Of a stretch of 30,366 nt of DNA, positions 1 to 8,424 are shown piece after piece (within the stretch, counting starts at the first letter, position 1; each line of letters begins with the position of its first letter). The DNA lies in contig JAWXTX010000025.1 of assembly GCA_044433165.1 (NCBI GenBank), positions 1 to 30,366 of the forward strand, read 5' to 3'. Source of the stretch: Ferrimonas sp044433165. GTDB taxonomy: Bacteria; Pseudomonadota; Gammaproteobacteria; Enterobacterales; Shewanellaceae. The notes beneath the pieces are model-generated. The model worked only from the letters and a program-made list of their open reading frames with translations, made no database searches and was not told the origin of the DNA. The position numbers and the translations under genes were made by a program.

Positions 1-482
1 GTAACGCTTGCAGCGGCTGGGTAATGCGCTGGAATGGCCGCCACCGGCAGCACTTTTGCTTGGCAATGTACGTCTGGATGGAAGGCAAACATGACGGTTA
101 AATCATACACTTCGCCCGCTTTCGCCGGTTGTTTCAAGTCCATTAACATGCCGTGTAAACCACCGGGTTTTAACTGGATCAGCGGTTGTCGTACTGGAAT
201 ACTTGGAATTTGAAACATCGACATGGTGCCATTTTCATTACGCACATTATGGATCTCAGGGCGATCCGTTAGTGTAGGTACTTCAATGCGTTGCACCAAC
301 TCCAGATCGGGAATGCGATACTTTTCAACAACGCTGTTGTCGTAATGCAAATCAAAATACGCAGCCGAGGTCGTCGCCCCTGGGATCGTTTCGCGGATCA
401 TGCAGTTTTCAACGGTAAAACCGCTCGCTAAAGTTGGCACTGCCATGGTTAAAGCCACAGCCGCCAAAGATAACTTTTTCAT
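1..482 (-). CDS. PCuAC-type periplasmic copper chaperone (C-terminal end cut by window edge)
   Basis: About 160 codons are visible, starting at an ATG at 482 and running off the left edge. The protein begins with an export signal (MKKLSLAAVALTMAVPTLAS, residues 1-20) and is therefore probably periplasmic. The PCuAC/DUF461 family binds Cu(I) and delivers it to cuproenzymes such as cytochrome oxidase. Its copper motif is H-x10-M-x21-H-x-M. Here H78, M89, H110 and M112 give H-x10-M-x20-H-x-M, one residue short in the long spacer but otherwise intact. The family hallmark LKPGGLHGMLMDLKQP spans residues 104-119. Extra His/Cys residues (H135, H139, C140) could also bind metal. It begins 10 bp after the stop of the outer-membrane protein gene upstream, so the two are probably cotranscribed. 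Family assignment is firm; a partner enzyme cannot be named from this window. Confidence 0.82.
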   Translation of the reverse strand, partial: MKKLSLAAVALTMAVPTLASGFTVENCMIRETIPGATTSAAYFDLHYDNSVVEKYRIPDLELVQRIEVPTLTDRPEIHNVRNENGTMSMFQIPSIPVRQPLIQLKPGGLHGMLMDLKQPAKAGEVYDLTVMFAFHPDVHCQAKVLPVAAIPAHYPAAASV

Positions 483-492
483 TCAAAGGCCC

Positions 493-1509
493 TTAGAATT
501 TAAAGATAAAGCCCGCGCTGACATTGTCATTTTTATCTGCAAATTCGGTATTGTAATTTGCTGCTTCTGCGTAAAGGCTTAAATAACGATCAACGTCATA
601 TTTGATGGAGGCGATGGTTAAATGAACGTCGTCCAGCGCTTTTACTTTTTCATATTGGCGCCACTGATGTGATAGGCCAAAAGTAAGTTTATCATTGATT
701 TGATATTTTACAGATGCGCCATAAACCGAATCAATCCCCGCTCGATTCAGGCTACCTTCATTTATTTCCGCCAAAGCCGCAACGGTAAAATCATTAAACT
801 TATAATCAGCGGCTACTGTCCAACGAATTAAATCAGAATAAGTACCTGCAAACTTACGATTACCTTCAGCACGATTAACAATTAAATTGAAATCGCTGGC
901 AATATAAAACATTCTTAACCCAATGGTATCAAAATCCGTTCCATTGGTTGTGGAGTTTGAATTGTTCGAGTTAGACAGCGCCGCTTTAAAATACATTTGA
1001 CCCGCTAACATATCCCATCTTGGGCTGCTGTAACCAAGAGAGGTATTGCCCTTTTTCTTTTGGACAAATAAATGATTCTCACTTACGGTTTCCATGGTGT
1101 TGGCATAATGAATATCAACCAGTCGGTACAGATCATTCCAAGCGCCAGATACCCCTTTACCTAAAGAGATCCCACCGTAAGAATCAGTCGCAATAACAAC
1201 CTTGCCTTCACGCAGTTCAATTTCATCTTTGTCGTTACCATTACTGCCCTGATAATTACCGCTGTATTGGAACGATGTATCGTAAATCACTCGATAGCCA
1301 TCACCACGGTACATCCCTTTAAAACCCAATGTGGCTAAAAGTAGTTCTGCTTCTAAATCAATACCTTTAGTACGGATCACCTGCCCTTGAGTGCTGCCAT
1401 ATACTTGAGGTAACCAAGCCGCATTAGATGCTTGAACGGCAAATACTGGTGCGCTAAAAGCCAGACACAGGCTTAAGGTAACAAGGGTAAATTTCATCAT
1501 CATACTCAT
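493..1509 (-). CDS. Outer-membrane beta-barrel protein (porin-like)
   Basis: A protein of about 338 residues with a signal peptide (KFTLVTLSLCLAFSAPVFA) and a long run of alternating polar/hydrophobic strands ending in Phe (AGFIFKF). A C-terminal aromatic residue is the usual signal for insertion by the Bam complex. It looks like a general trimeric-type porin but is not clearly related in sequence to the second porin of this window. Several in-frame starts are clustered (TTG 1512, ATG 1509, 1503, 1500, 1497) and none has a strong ribosome binding site. I use 1509; 1497 is equally possible. It is divergent from a LysR-type regulator and 10 bp upstream of a PCuAC copper chaperone, so a metal-related role is possible but unproven. 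By eye the gene is more AT-rich than the pst block. Substrate unknown. Confidence 0.75.
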   Translation of the reverse strand: MSMMMKFTLVTLSLCLAFSAPVFAVQASNAAWLPQVYGSTQGQVIRTKGIDLEAELLLATLGFKGMYRGDGYRVIYDTSFQYSGNYQGSNGNDKDEIELREGKVVIATDSYGGISLGKGVSGAWNDLYRLVDIHYANTMETVSENHLFVQKKKGNTSLGYSSPRWDMLAGQMYFKAALSNSNNSNSTTNGTDFDTIGLRMFYIASDFNLIVNRAEGNRKFAGTYSDLIRWTVAADYKFNDFTVAALAEINEGSLNRAGIDSVYGASVKYQINDKLTFGLSHQWRQYEKVKALDDVHLTIASIKYDVDRYLSLYAEAANYNTEFADKNDNVSAGFIFKF

Positions 1510-1512
1510 CAA

Positions 1513-1837
1513 TTTAAGATTAACATTATGATGAAATTATATTTTTTTATGATTTATAACGCCCCTCACCCCACGCATAACCTCAATGCAAAAAACGCAC
1601 ACTGCAGTGAGAGTCAACTCGTGAAAAAGCAGAACAGTGTTAATCTCGTTCCGTTTCATCAACGATGAAAGTCACAAATTGCCCTTTAAATTTATAGCAG
1701 CGATAAATGCAAAAAATACAGTTTTTTGAAGGGTGTCACACTTAATCGAAAGCGTTTTCTTTATGCCTAAGAATTTGTAGGACAGCCGCTATTTATCCAC
1801 CTATGATTGCCCGATAAAAATCATTGAATGTGTATTA
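1513..1837. promoter_or_regulatory. Divergent intergenic region between outer-membrane protein and LysR genes
   Basis: This 325-bp AT-rich gap must hold the promoters of both divergent genes. A LacI-type near-palindrome GAAAGCGTTTTC lies at 1748-1759 and a short symmetric GTGTCACAC occurs just upstream of it. LysR-type regulators usually bind such divergent gaps, but I cannot define their T-N11-A site with confidence. No Pho box was found here and no open reading frame worth reporting. Confidence 0.45.
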
Positions 1838-2743
1838 ATGGATATAGAAAATTTAAAAATGTTTAATGTTGTTGCCAAATTGGCCAGCATTTCTCAAGCT
1901 GCATTAATTTTAGACATTAGCCAATCTGCACTAAGTCGTCGGATCAAAAATTTAGAACAACAATTAAACACGGTTCTATTTACACGTTCAGGTAATGGCA
2001 TTCAAATTACCCCTCAAGGGAAAAGGTTTTATGAAACCAGCCAGAAACTGGTGAATCAATATGAACAGGTCGTTGATGAAATTAGCAGCGAACAAACGGG
2101 CATTAGCGGCCCTATTGCCTTATCGGTCTCGCATCCGATGAGTCGCTGGATCAGCACCCATATATTAATGCCGTTTATTGATGAGTATCCCAATGTAAAT
2201 TTAGAGTTAATTTCAACTAATCCAATGGATATGTCCTCCATGGATAAGGGCGACATTATGATTTCGCCCATTCCACCAACCGATCCAACATTGGTAGTTA
2301 AATGTAAATTTAATTTCAAACGCTACTTTTGCGCGGCACCAAGTTATATTGCGCAACACGGACTTCCTTTCCATCCGATTGAGCTATCAAAACATAAATG
2401 CATTACCAACGGAGGCATTGAAAGCAGTAAAAAACAGTGGCAATGGCATCACCACAATGGCCAACATGGCCACACCCCCATTGAGGCACTGCTAACAACT
2501 GACTCCATTGACATTGCTACAATTTGGTTACAAAAGGGGTATGGGATAACCAGCCTGCCCGCGGCTCAAATTGCGTACCACCGGCAGCAGGGCATTGAAT
2601 TAGAGGTTTTGTTTAATCGAGAATATTTCCAGCATCAAACGTTGTATGTAATCTATCGTTCGCGAGATTTTATCTCAGCTCGTCATCGCTTAATAATGGA
2701 CAAAATTGTGGCGCACTTTAAGCAGCAAACATTAATTCAATAA
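1838..2743 (+). CDS. LysR-type transcriptional regulator
   Basis: 301 residues, the normal length for the LysR family. The N-terminal winged helix-turn-helix spans about residues 1-60: MDIENLKMFNVVAKLASISQ, then AALILDISQSALSRRIKNLE, then LFTRSGNGIQITPQGK. The rest is the co-inducer-binding domain, from about residue 90, of the periplasmic-binding-protein fold. The regulator is divergent from the outer-membrane protein/PCuAC pair, the arrangement in which LysR proteins typically control the neighbouring operon. The effector cannot be read from sequence. The 3' end overlaps the 3' end of phoU by 12 bp in a convergent arrangement. No clear Shine-Dalgarno precedes the ATG. By eye the gene is AT-richer than the pst genes beside it. 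Confidence 0.9.
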   Translation: MDIENLKMFNVVAKLASISQAALILDISQSALSRRIKNLEQQLNTVLFTRSGNGIQITPQGKRFYETSQKLVNQYEQVVDEISSEQTGISGPIALSVSHPMSRWISTHILMPFIDEYPNVNLELISTNPMDMSSMDKGDIMISPIPPTDPTLVVKCKFNFKRYFCAAPSYIAQHGLPFHPIELSKHKCITNGGIESSKKQWQWHHHNGQHGHTPIEALLTTDSIDIATIWLQKGYGITSLPAAQIAYHRQQGIELEVLFNREYFQHQTLYVIYRSRDFISARHRLIMDKIVAHFKQQTLIQ

Positions 2744-3439
2744 CGCTTTTACTTCCGCTCGGCTCAAATGGCGTACATCTTTTCCTTTTACATAGTAAAT
2801 AATGTACTCACAGATGTTTTTGCAACGATCTCCTACCCGCTCTAGCGCTCGTACAGACCACAAAACATCCAGTACCTGAGGAATGGATTGCGGGGACTTG
2901 GCCATAAAGTTTGTCAGGTGAGACAAGGCTCCTTCGTAGGCTTCATCCAACGTTACATCAGACTCATGCACTTGCATTGCCGCATCAATGTCCATTCGTG
3001 CGAACGCATCCAACACGTCATGTAACATTCGTTGTGCCAAGCGCCCCATGCCATCTAACGAGGCCAACATCGCCCGTAACTGAGCGGGGTCATGCTGCTG
3101 CACCACCTTGGCAATGCGCTCTGCGCTGTCACCAATGCGTTCTAGTTCCGTCACCGTTTTGGAGATGGCTAGCACCAAACGCAGATCTGACGCAGCCGGT
3201 TGCCGTTTAGCAATAATGCGCGTGCACTCTTCATCAATTTGCACTTCAAGGCTATCGACTTGCTGATCACGCCGCACAACTTTGCTGGCTAAAGTTTGGT
3301 TACCGGCTAACAACGCATCTAAAGCGTCAGCCAATTGGCGTTCAACAATGCCGCCCATGGCCATCACATTATTGCGGATCTGTTCCAGTTCTGCGCTAAA
3401 TTGACCCGAAATATGCTTTGAAATGTTTAATAAATCCAC
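2732..3439 (-). CDS. phoU: Phosphate signalling regulator PhoU
   Basis: 235 residues, close to the family norm of about 240. It shows the two tandem three-helix PhoU repeats (about 15-105 and 120-220) with conserved ERIGDSAERIAK (about 97-108) and RALERVGDRCKNICE near the end, the acidic metal-binding motifs of the family. PhoU connects the Pst transporter to PhoR and holds the regulon off when phosphate is plentiful; it also limits Pst uptake. The start is GTG at 3439, preceded by AAGGAAAT at good spacing. It is the last gene of pstC-pstA-pstB-phoU, the usual order, and its end overlaps the convergent LysR gene by 12 bp with no room for a separate terminator. Confidence 0.96.
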   Translation of the reverse strand: MDLLNISKHISGQFSAELEQIRNNVMAMGGIVERQLADALDALLAGNQTLASKVVRRDQQVDSLEVQIDEECTRIIAKRQPAASDLRLVLAISKTVTELERIGDSAERIAKVVQQHDPAQLRAMLASLDGMGRLAQRMLHDVLDAFARMDIDAAMQVHESDVTLDEAYEGALSHLTNFMAKSPQSIPQVLDVLWSVRALERVGDRCKNICEYIIYYVKGKDVRHLSRAEVKALLN

Positions 3440-3464
3440 AATATTTCCTTAAACAATGAATGCC

Positions 3465-4283
3465 CTACCCCATCCGCCCAGTGATGTAATCTTCCGTGCT
3501 TTTCATTGCAGGTGTTGTAAAAAGGGTGTTGGTGTCACTGTATTCAATTAATTCCCCCATATACATATAGGCTGTATTGTCTGAAACACGAGCGGCCTGC
3601 TGCATATTATGGGTGACGATCACCACCGTGAAATTTTGCTTTAGGCCAGTAATGAGCTCTTCGATGACAAGGGTAGATAATGGATCAAGGGCGGAGGTTG
3701 GTTCATCGAGTAACAACACTTTAGGCTCAATGGCCAGTGCTCGAGCAATGACTAAACGCTGTTGCTGGCCACCGGATAGCCCAAATGCATTATCGTAGAG
3801 ACGATCTTTTACCTCATCCCACAAGGCCGCCGATTTTAACCCTTTTTCCACCGCTTCATCTAAACGCCGCCGATCATTAATGCCTTGCAAGCGCAGACCA
3901 TAAACAACGTTTTCATAAATCGACTTGGGAAAGGGGTTTGGCCGCTGAAACACCATGCCCACAGTCCGCCGTAAGGTGGCGACATCGACACTGGGGTCGT
4001 AAATGTTTTCCCCTGCAAATTCAATACGACCACTGACCTGACAGCCTTCGATCAAATCATTCATGCGATTTAAACAGCGTAATAGCGTTGATTTGCCGCA
4101 CCCTGAAGGACCTATAAACGCGGTGATCTGATTTTTCGGTAGCCCCATGGTAATGCCGCTTAAAGCGCTTTTATTGCCATAAGAAAGACTGAGATTACGG
4201 ATATCAAACGCGGTTTGTTCCGGCGTTAATTGAGTTAAATCTAAAGCGTTTTTACTAAACAGGTTGCGATCTAATGTCAGCAT
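3465..4283 (-). CDS. pstB: Phosphate ABC transporter ATP-binding protein PstB
   Basis: 272 residues from the ATG at 4283, which has AAGG in front of it. An upstream in-frame TTG at 4316 would add 11 residues and overlap pstA, and is less likely. All ABC ATPase motifs are present: Walker A GPSGCGKST (58-66), the Q-loop in VFQRPNPFPKS (Q113), the signature LSGGQQQR (169-176), Walker B VLLLDEPTSALDP (189-201) and a switch His in VIVTHNMQQA. It powers phosphate import on the cytoplasmic face of the PstC/PstA channel and takes part in phosphate signalling through PhoU. It sits 22 bp after pstA and 25 bp before phoU, so it is within one operon. Confidence 0.97.
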   Translation of the reverse strand: MLTLDRNLFSKNALDLTQLTPEQTAFDIRNLSLSYGNKSALSGITMGLPKNQITAFIGPSGCGKSTLLRCLNRMNDLIEGCQVSGRIEFAGENIYDPSVDVATLRRTVGMVFQRPNPFPKSIYENVVYGLRLQGINDRRRLDEAVEKGLKSAALWDEVKDRLYDNAFGLSGGQQQRLVIARALAIEPKVLLLDEPTSALDPLSTLVIEELITGLKQNFTVVIVTHNMQQAARVSDNTAYMYMGELIEYSDTNTLFTTPAMKSTEDYITGRMG

Positions 4284-4305
4284 TTTTTCGCCTTGTCGCG
4301 CACAA

Positions 4306-5955
4306 TTATTGTTCAAGATGACGGTAGCGAAGCCGCAAACGATTGCGGATCCCTATCGCCGTTAGGTTTAACGTCACAATCACTAATAACAACAAAAATG
4401 AGGTGGCGTACACCAACGGACGCGCAGCTTCCACATGGGGACTTTGAAAGCCTACATCGTAAATATGAAAGCCTAAGTGCATAAACTTTCGCTCTAAATG
4501 CAAAAATGGAAAACTGCCATCAATCGGCAATTGTGGCGCCAATTTGACCACCCCAACCAGCATTAACGGCGCCACCTCGCCTGCGGCTCTGGCCAACGCT
4601 AAGATCAACCCCGTTAAAATAGCGGGGCTGGCCATCGGCAAGACGATACGCCATAAGGTTTCAATTTTAGTTGCACCCAACGCTAAGCTGCCATGACGAA
4701 CCGATTGGGGGATCCGAGCTAATCCCTCCTCGGTAGATACAATGACCACCGGCAATGTTAAAACAGCCAGTGTTAATGCAGACCATAAGATCCCCGGGGT
4801 GCCAAAAGTGGGCGCAGGTAAGGCATCGGCATAAAACAGCTTATCGATGCTACCGCCCAGCATATAAACAAAAAAACCTAAGCCAAAAACGCCATATACA
4901 ATAGAAGGCACGCCGGCCAAATTAATTACCGCAACGCGGATCATGCGAGTAAGGGCATTATTCGCAGCATATTCGTGCAAATAAATGGCTGCCACCACCC
5001 CTAATGGAGTCACAATAATGGCCATTAATAGCACCATGAGAATGGTGCCAAAAATGGCTGGAAATACCCCACCTTCGGCATTACCATCCCGTGGTGCATC
5101 ACTGACAAAAGCCCCAATCTGCGCCAACCAATGCCACGCTTTATCTAATGGCCCCATCGCGTTAGGAAAAATCACGTTCATCACTTCAGCCAAAGGAATT
5201 TGCACTGATTCCCCACGCAGATCTTGCACTAAAATGTGGTCTCGCCCAGCTTGGCTACGCAGTTGTGCCAGCTCTTGCTCTCGTTCGTTGTATTGTTGCT
5301 GAAGCCAAGTTTGTTTTGTGGCAATCTCAGCCGCCAATTCCGGCGTTAACCGCTGTTGCATTTGGGCTTGGCGTAAATCAATGCGCAACTGCTCAAGTTG
5401 GGCATTTAAGCGGCCCATCTCATCTCGCTGCAAGGCGGTGGTACGTTCCGCCAGCACATTGGCACTGCGAATGGCTTGCGGCAACCATTCAAGCGCGAGC
5501 GCCCCTTGATAACGGCTGCCGTTGTATTCCACTTGGGTGATCCTGCCATAAAAATGGCCATTACGTCGGCGTTGGATCAACGCCAGATCTATCGGTGTGC
5601 TTTCGCTGACAACCGTGGGTAACCACACCCATCGAAAATCCAACGGCATGTACTCACGGTTACCCGTTTTAACCAACATCCGCGCTACTAGCGGTTCGCT
5701 TTGTTCAAATACCAGACCAGACTCTTGGAGGGTTTGCAATGGCACCCACTCAATCTCATGACGCTCACCAATAAGGGTGTAACTTTGGCCATCCCCTTCT
5801 AGAATTTGCCATTGATAAAGGGGCGCTGGCCAAAAATAACTCAGCCCACGCCAACCAATTAAACACAGCAAAGCCAACACCATCAGTAACGCCACACTCA
5901 CCGCGCCACTGGTTAAATAGAGCCATGGGGTATCGGTACGGAACCCTTTATTCAT
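4306..5955 (-). CDS. pstA: Phosphate ABC transporter permease PstA (long form)
   Basis: 549 residues, far longer than the roughly 300-residue E. coli PstA. One transmembrane helix (about 14-36) is followed by a large extracytoplasmic insertion (about 40-295) that includes a charged Gln/Leu-rich coiled coil (about 165-245). The canonical permease domain then spans about 300-545, with the cytoplasmic EAA loop seen as HGSLALGATKIETLWRIVLP that docks on PstB. Long PstA proteins of this type are known in Shewanella- and Vibrio-like bacteria. The ATG is preceded by a near-perfect GGAGGTGAG ribosome binding site and lies 14 bp after pstC. It forms the phosphate channel with PstC. The job of the coiled-coil insertion is unknown. 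Confidence 0.95.
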   Translation of the reverse strand: MNKGFRTDTPWLYLTSGAVSVALLMVLALLCLIGWRGLSYFWPAPLYQWQILEGDGQSYTLIGERHEIEWVPLQTLQESGLVFEQSEPLVARMLVKTGNREYMPLDFRWVWLPTVVSESTPIDLALIQRRRNGHFYGRITQVEYNGSRYQGALALEWLPQAIRSANVLAERTTALQRDEMGRLNAQLEQLRIDLRQAQMQQRLTPELAAEIATKQTWLQQQYNEREQELAQLRSQAGRDHILVQDLRGESVQIPLAEVMNVIFPNAMGPLDKAWHWLAQIGAFVSDAPRDGNAEGGVFPAIFGTILMVLLMAIIVTPLGVVAAIYLHEYAANNALTRMIRVAVINLAGVPSIVYGVFGLGFFVYMLGGSIDKLFYADALPAPTFGTPGILWSALTLAVLTLPVVIVSTEEGLARIPQSVRHGSLALGATKIETLWRIVLPMASPAILTGLILALARAAGEVAPLMLVGVVKLAPQLPIDGSFPFLHLERKFMHLGFHIYDVGFQSPHVEAARPLVYATSFLLLLVIVTLNLTAIGIRNRLRLRYRHLEQ

Positions 5956-5969
5956 CTGCTCACCTCCAG

Positions 5970-8180
5970 TTACAGCGTTGAGTAATTGCGACGCAGGCGC
6001 TGACGCACTAACTCCGCCACGGTATTAAAAATAAAGGTGAATACAAACAGCACTAATGCAGTTAAAAACAACACTCGATAATGGCTGCTATGGATGGCGG
6101 CTTCCGGCATTTCAATGGCCAAATTAGCGGCTAAGGTGCGCATTCCCTCAAAGAGATTCATATTCATAAGGGGGGTATTGCCCGTTGCCATTAATACGAT
6201 CATTGTTTCCCCTACGGTCCGCCCAAAGCCCATCATAATGGCGGAAAAAATGCCGGGGCTTGCCGTAAACAGCACCACCCGTGTTAGGGTTTGCCATGCC
6301 GTTGCCCCAAGGGCAAGCGAGCCGTCGATTAAATGGCGTGGTACGGAGTAAATAGCGTCTTCAGCTATGGTAAAAATAGTGGGGATCACAGCGATGCCCA
6401 TGGCAATGCCTACGACAAGAGCATTGCGTTGATCGAATGAAATGCCAAGAGTTTCCGTAATAAAAGCTCGGCCATCGCCATTAAAAAACCACACTTCCAA
6501 TAAGGGGCTTAATGCCATACAAGCCCAAACTACTGCTGCTAATAACGGGATAAGTGCCAATTCACGGTATTGCAATAACCGCCATTGACGAACAGCAGCA
6601 GGCAATTGCAGCCAGCTCCAAGAGAGCAACAAAATGGCGAGCGGCAACAACAGCAATAGCAGTAACACCCCAACCAAATTTGCTTCCACTAAAGGTGCCA
6701 ACCACATTCCGGCCAAAAAACCCAAGATCACGGTTGGGAATGCTTCCATAATTTCAATAGCCGGCTTTACCCAAGCCCGCAACTGAGGAGTCATAAAATA
6801 GGCGGTATAGATGGCAGCACCAATGGCAATTGGCACCGCAAACAGCATGGCATATAAAGCCGCTTTGACAGTACCAAACACCAACGGCAGAACGCTAAAT
6901 TTGGCTTCAAATTCTTCAGCTGCAGAGCTGGATTGCCAAACGTAATCGGGCTCGCTGTAACCTTCATACCACACCCGTTGCCATAACGCAGAAAAAGAGA
7001 TTTCAGGGTGTTCATTCCGTAATTCAAACAGCTGAACATGCTCTTTAAATTCCACAATAAACCCATTTCCTGCTGGGGAAAATGCCATGTTCAATAGTGG
7101 TTGAGACAAACGTTGCTGTAATAATTGTTGCTCTGAAGTGCTATGCCAAAAGCTCACATTGCCTTGCCAATCTGCCACGGCAAAGGTACGGCGAGCAGAT
7201 TCAACCGCTAATTTTTGCGCGCTCTGCGCGTCGTCAAAATCGCGTACCAAGCGATACTGACGGCCATCCTCTGTCCGGCTTTCAAACCATTGGGTCACTC
7301 CAAGTTCCCCTTGTGCAAGCAGCAAAGAGCTGGCACCGGCTAGCAGTGTCATTGCCGTTACGGGGGCATTTTCAAGTGCCAAGGTTTGTCGATAATGCCA
7401 TTGATTATTCTGGCGCTGCCACACATCCACTTGGTTGGCGGCACCACTTAAACTAAAGAGTTGTTGCTGATCGGGCGTTAATAACAGTTGCTGCAAATCC
7501 AATGGCAGTGCTGTCGTTACCGCCGGTTGCACCTGCCAATGCGACTCATCCAGTAAAAAATTGTACACATTCAGCCATTGCGACCATTGCCAAGGGCTTG
7601 TTTCGCTGCGCCATAACAGGCTCATTTCAGTGTCATTGGCACTGGCTACTAACTGTTTGATGGCGTCGTCGGCCAACGGCCAAGGTTGTTCACCAAAAGG
7701 ATAACTTAATTGCGGAATCATAGAAGTGGTGGTTTGGCGATGCTCCCGAACAAACTCAAGCGAGACAAACAGCACCCCACCGCCACTTAAGCCCAGCGCA
7801 AATTGGCTGCCATTCGGCTCGACAACAGCAATGCTCGCTATACTCTGCCCTGCGGGGATCGCAATTTGTTGACTAAAATGCAAACCATCGGCCGCATAAA
7901 ATTCCACCACCCCATCTTGAGTCAGACGATAGCCCAATTGTTGCAGTTCATTTACGCCCAAGGCAACGGTTGACGCTAATGACAACTTAGGAGCGCTAAA
8001 ACTCGGCGTAAGCTTGGTACTTTGTGCTACCGGAAATACTACGGCCAGTAAGTAAAAAAAGACCGAAAGCAGCGCCACCAATACCAGATTACCGCCAACG
8101 ACAATACTCCAACGCGCAAATTTGTCTTTGAACAAACGGCGGCGATGACTATAGAGCAAAGAGGGCGTAGCGGAATTCAT
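5970..8180 (-). CDS. pstC: Phosphate ABC transporter permease PstC (long form)
   Basis: 736 residues compared with about 320 in E. coli. After a membrane helix (about 24-50) comes a long periplasmic part (about 55-420) with repeated segments ending in patterns such as QLFSLSGAANQVDVWQRQNN and FAVADWQGNVSFWHS. These resemble beta-propeller (WD-like) blades. The permease domain follows (about 430-736) and carries the EAA loop DGSLALGATAWQTLTRVVLF. It is the first gene of the leftward pst operon. It is separated from the divergent ppk by 244 bp that contain a Pho box on its own strand, so PhoB probably activates it when phosphate is scarce. The ribosome binding site is weak. Family assignment is certain; propeller folding of the insertion is inference. 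Confidence 0.95.
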   Translation of the reverse strand: MNSATPSLLYSHRRRLFKDKFARWSIVVGGNLVLVALLSVFFYLLAVVFPVAQSTKLTPSFSAPKLSLASTVALGVNELQQLGYRLTQDGVVEFYAADGLHFSQQIAIPAGQSIASIAVVEPNGSQFALGLSGGGVLFVSLEFVREHRQTTTSMIPQLSYPFGEQPWPLADDAIKQLVASANDTEMSLLWRSETSPWQWSQWLNVYNFLLDESHWQVQPAVTTALPLDLQQLLLTPDQQQLFSLSGAANQVDVWQRQNNQWHYRQTLALENAPVTAMTLLAGASSLLLAQGELGVTQWFESRTEDGRQYRLVRDFDDAQSAQKLAVESARRTFAVADWQGNVSFWHSTSEQQLLQQRLSQPLLNMAFSPAGNGFIVEFKEHVQLFELRNEHPEISFSALWQRVWYEGYSEPDYVWQSSSAAEEFEAKFSVLPLVFGTVKAALYAMLFAVPIAIGAAIYTAYFMTPQLRAWVKPAIEIMEAFPTVILGFLAGMWLAPLVEANLVGVLLLLLLLPLAILLLSWSWLQLPAAVRQWRLLQYRELALIPLLAAVVWACMALSPLLEVWFFNGDGRAFITETLGISFDQRNALVVGIAMGIAVIPTIFTIAEDAIYSVPRHLIDGSLALGATAWQTLTRVVLFTASPGIFSAIMMGFGRTVGETMIVLMATGNTPLMNMNLFEGMRTLAANLAIEMPEAAIHSSHYRVLFLTALVLFVFTFIFNTVAELVRQRLRRNYSTL

Positions 8181-8424
8181 ACAGCAACAACAAAACCAAA
8201 TAGCGCAAAAAAGATTGTCAATATAGGCTGGCTAGATGACAGTAAAATTACACAAAATGCTGGTCGAACAAAAAACTGACAAGTTGGTAATCGCAAATTA
8301 AGCATATGAAAAATAAACACTGTTTTGGTAGCACTAATTGATTTATTTCATTGACATGACGCTACACAAACCACACTTTAATTACCATTTTGAGACGTTA
8401 TTTATGCTCACCTAAGAGGTCACT
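8181..8424. promoter_or_regulatory. Divergent pstC/ppk control region
   Basis: A 244-bp AT-rich region between divergent pstC and ppk. Besides the pstC Pho box it holds TTGACA at 8351-8356, a possible -35 for ppk, with an AT-rich stretch ACTTTAATTA about 18-28 bp further on. I do not see a convincing two-half-site Pho box oriented toward ppk; CTGACAA near 8276 is a single half-site at best. Whether ppk is in the Pho regulon is therefore open. Confidence 0.5.
8236..8253 (-). promoter_or_regulatory. Pho box of the pstCAB-phoU operon
   Basis: Read on the minus strand this is GTGTAAT-TTTA-CTGTCAT, two PhoB half-sites on an 11-bp repeat. The second is a perfect match to CTGTCAT and the first matches at 5 of 7 positions. 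Ten base pairs further toward pstC lies TATATT (8220-8225), which fits a -10 box. PhoB-dependent promoters replace the -35 element with the Pho box about 10 bp upstream of the -10, exactly as seen here. Confidence 0.8.

Noticed and set aside
7082..7456. 124-codon frame antisense to pstC
   Set aside because: Shadow frame; pstC is confidently coding on the other strand.
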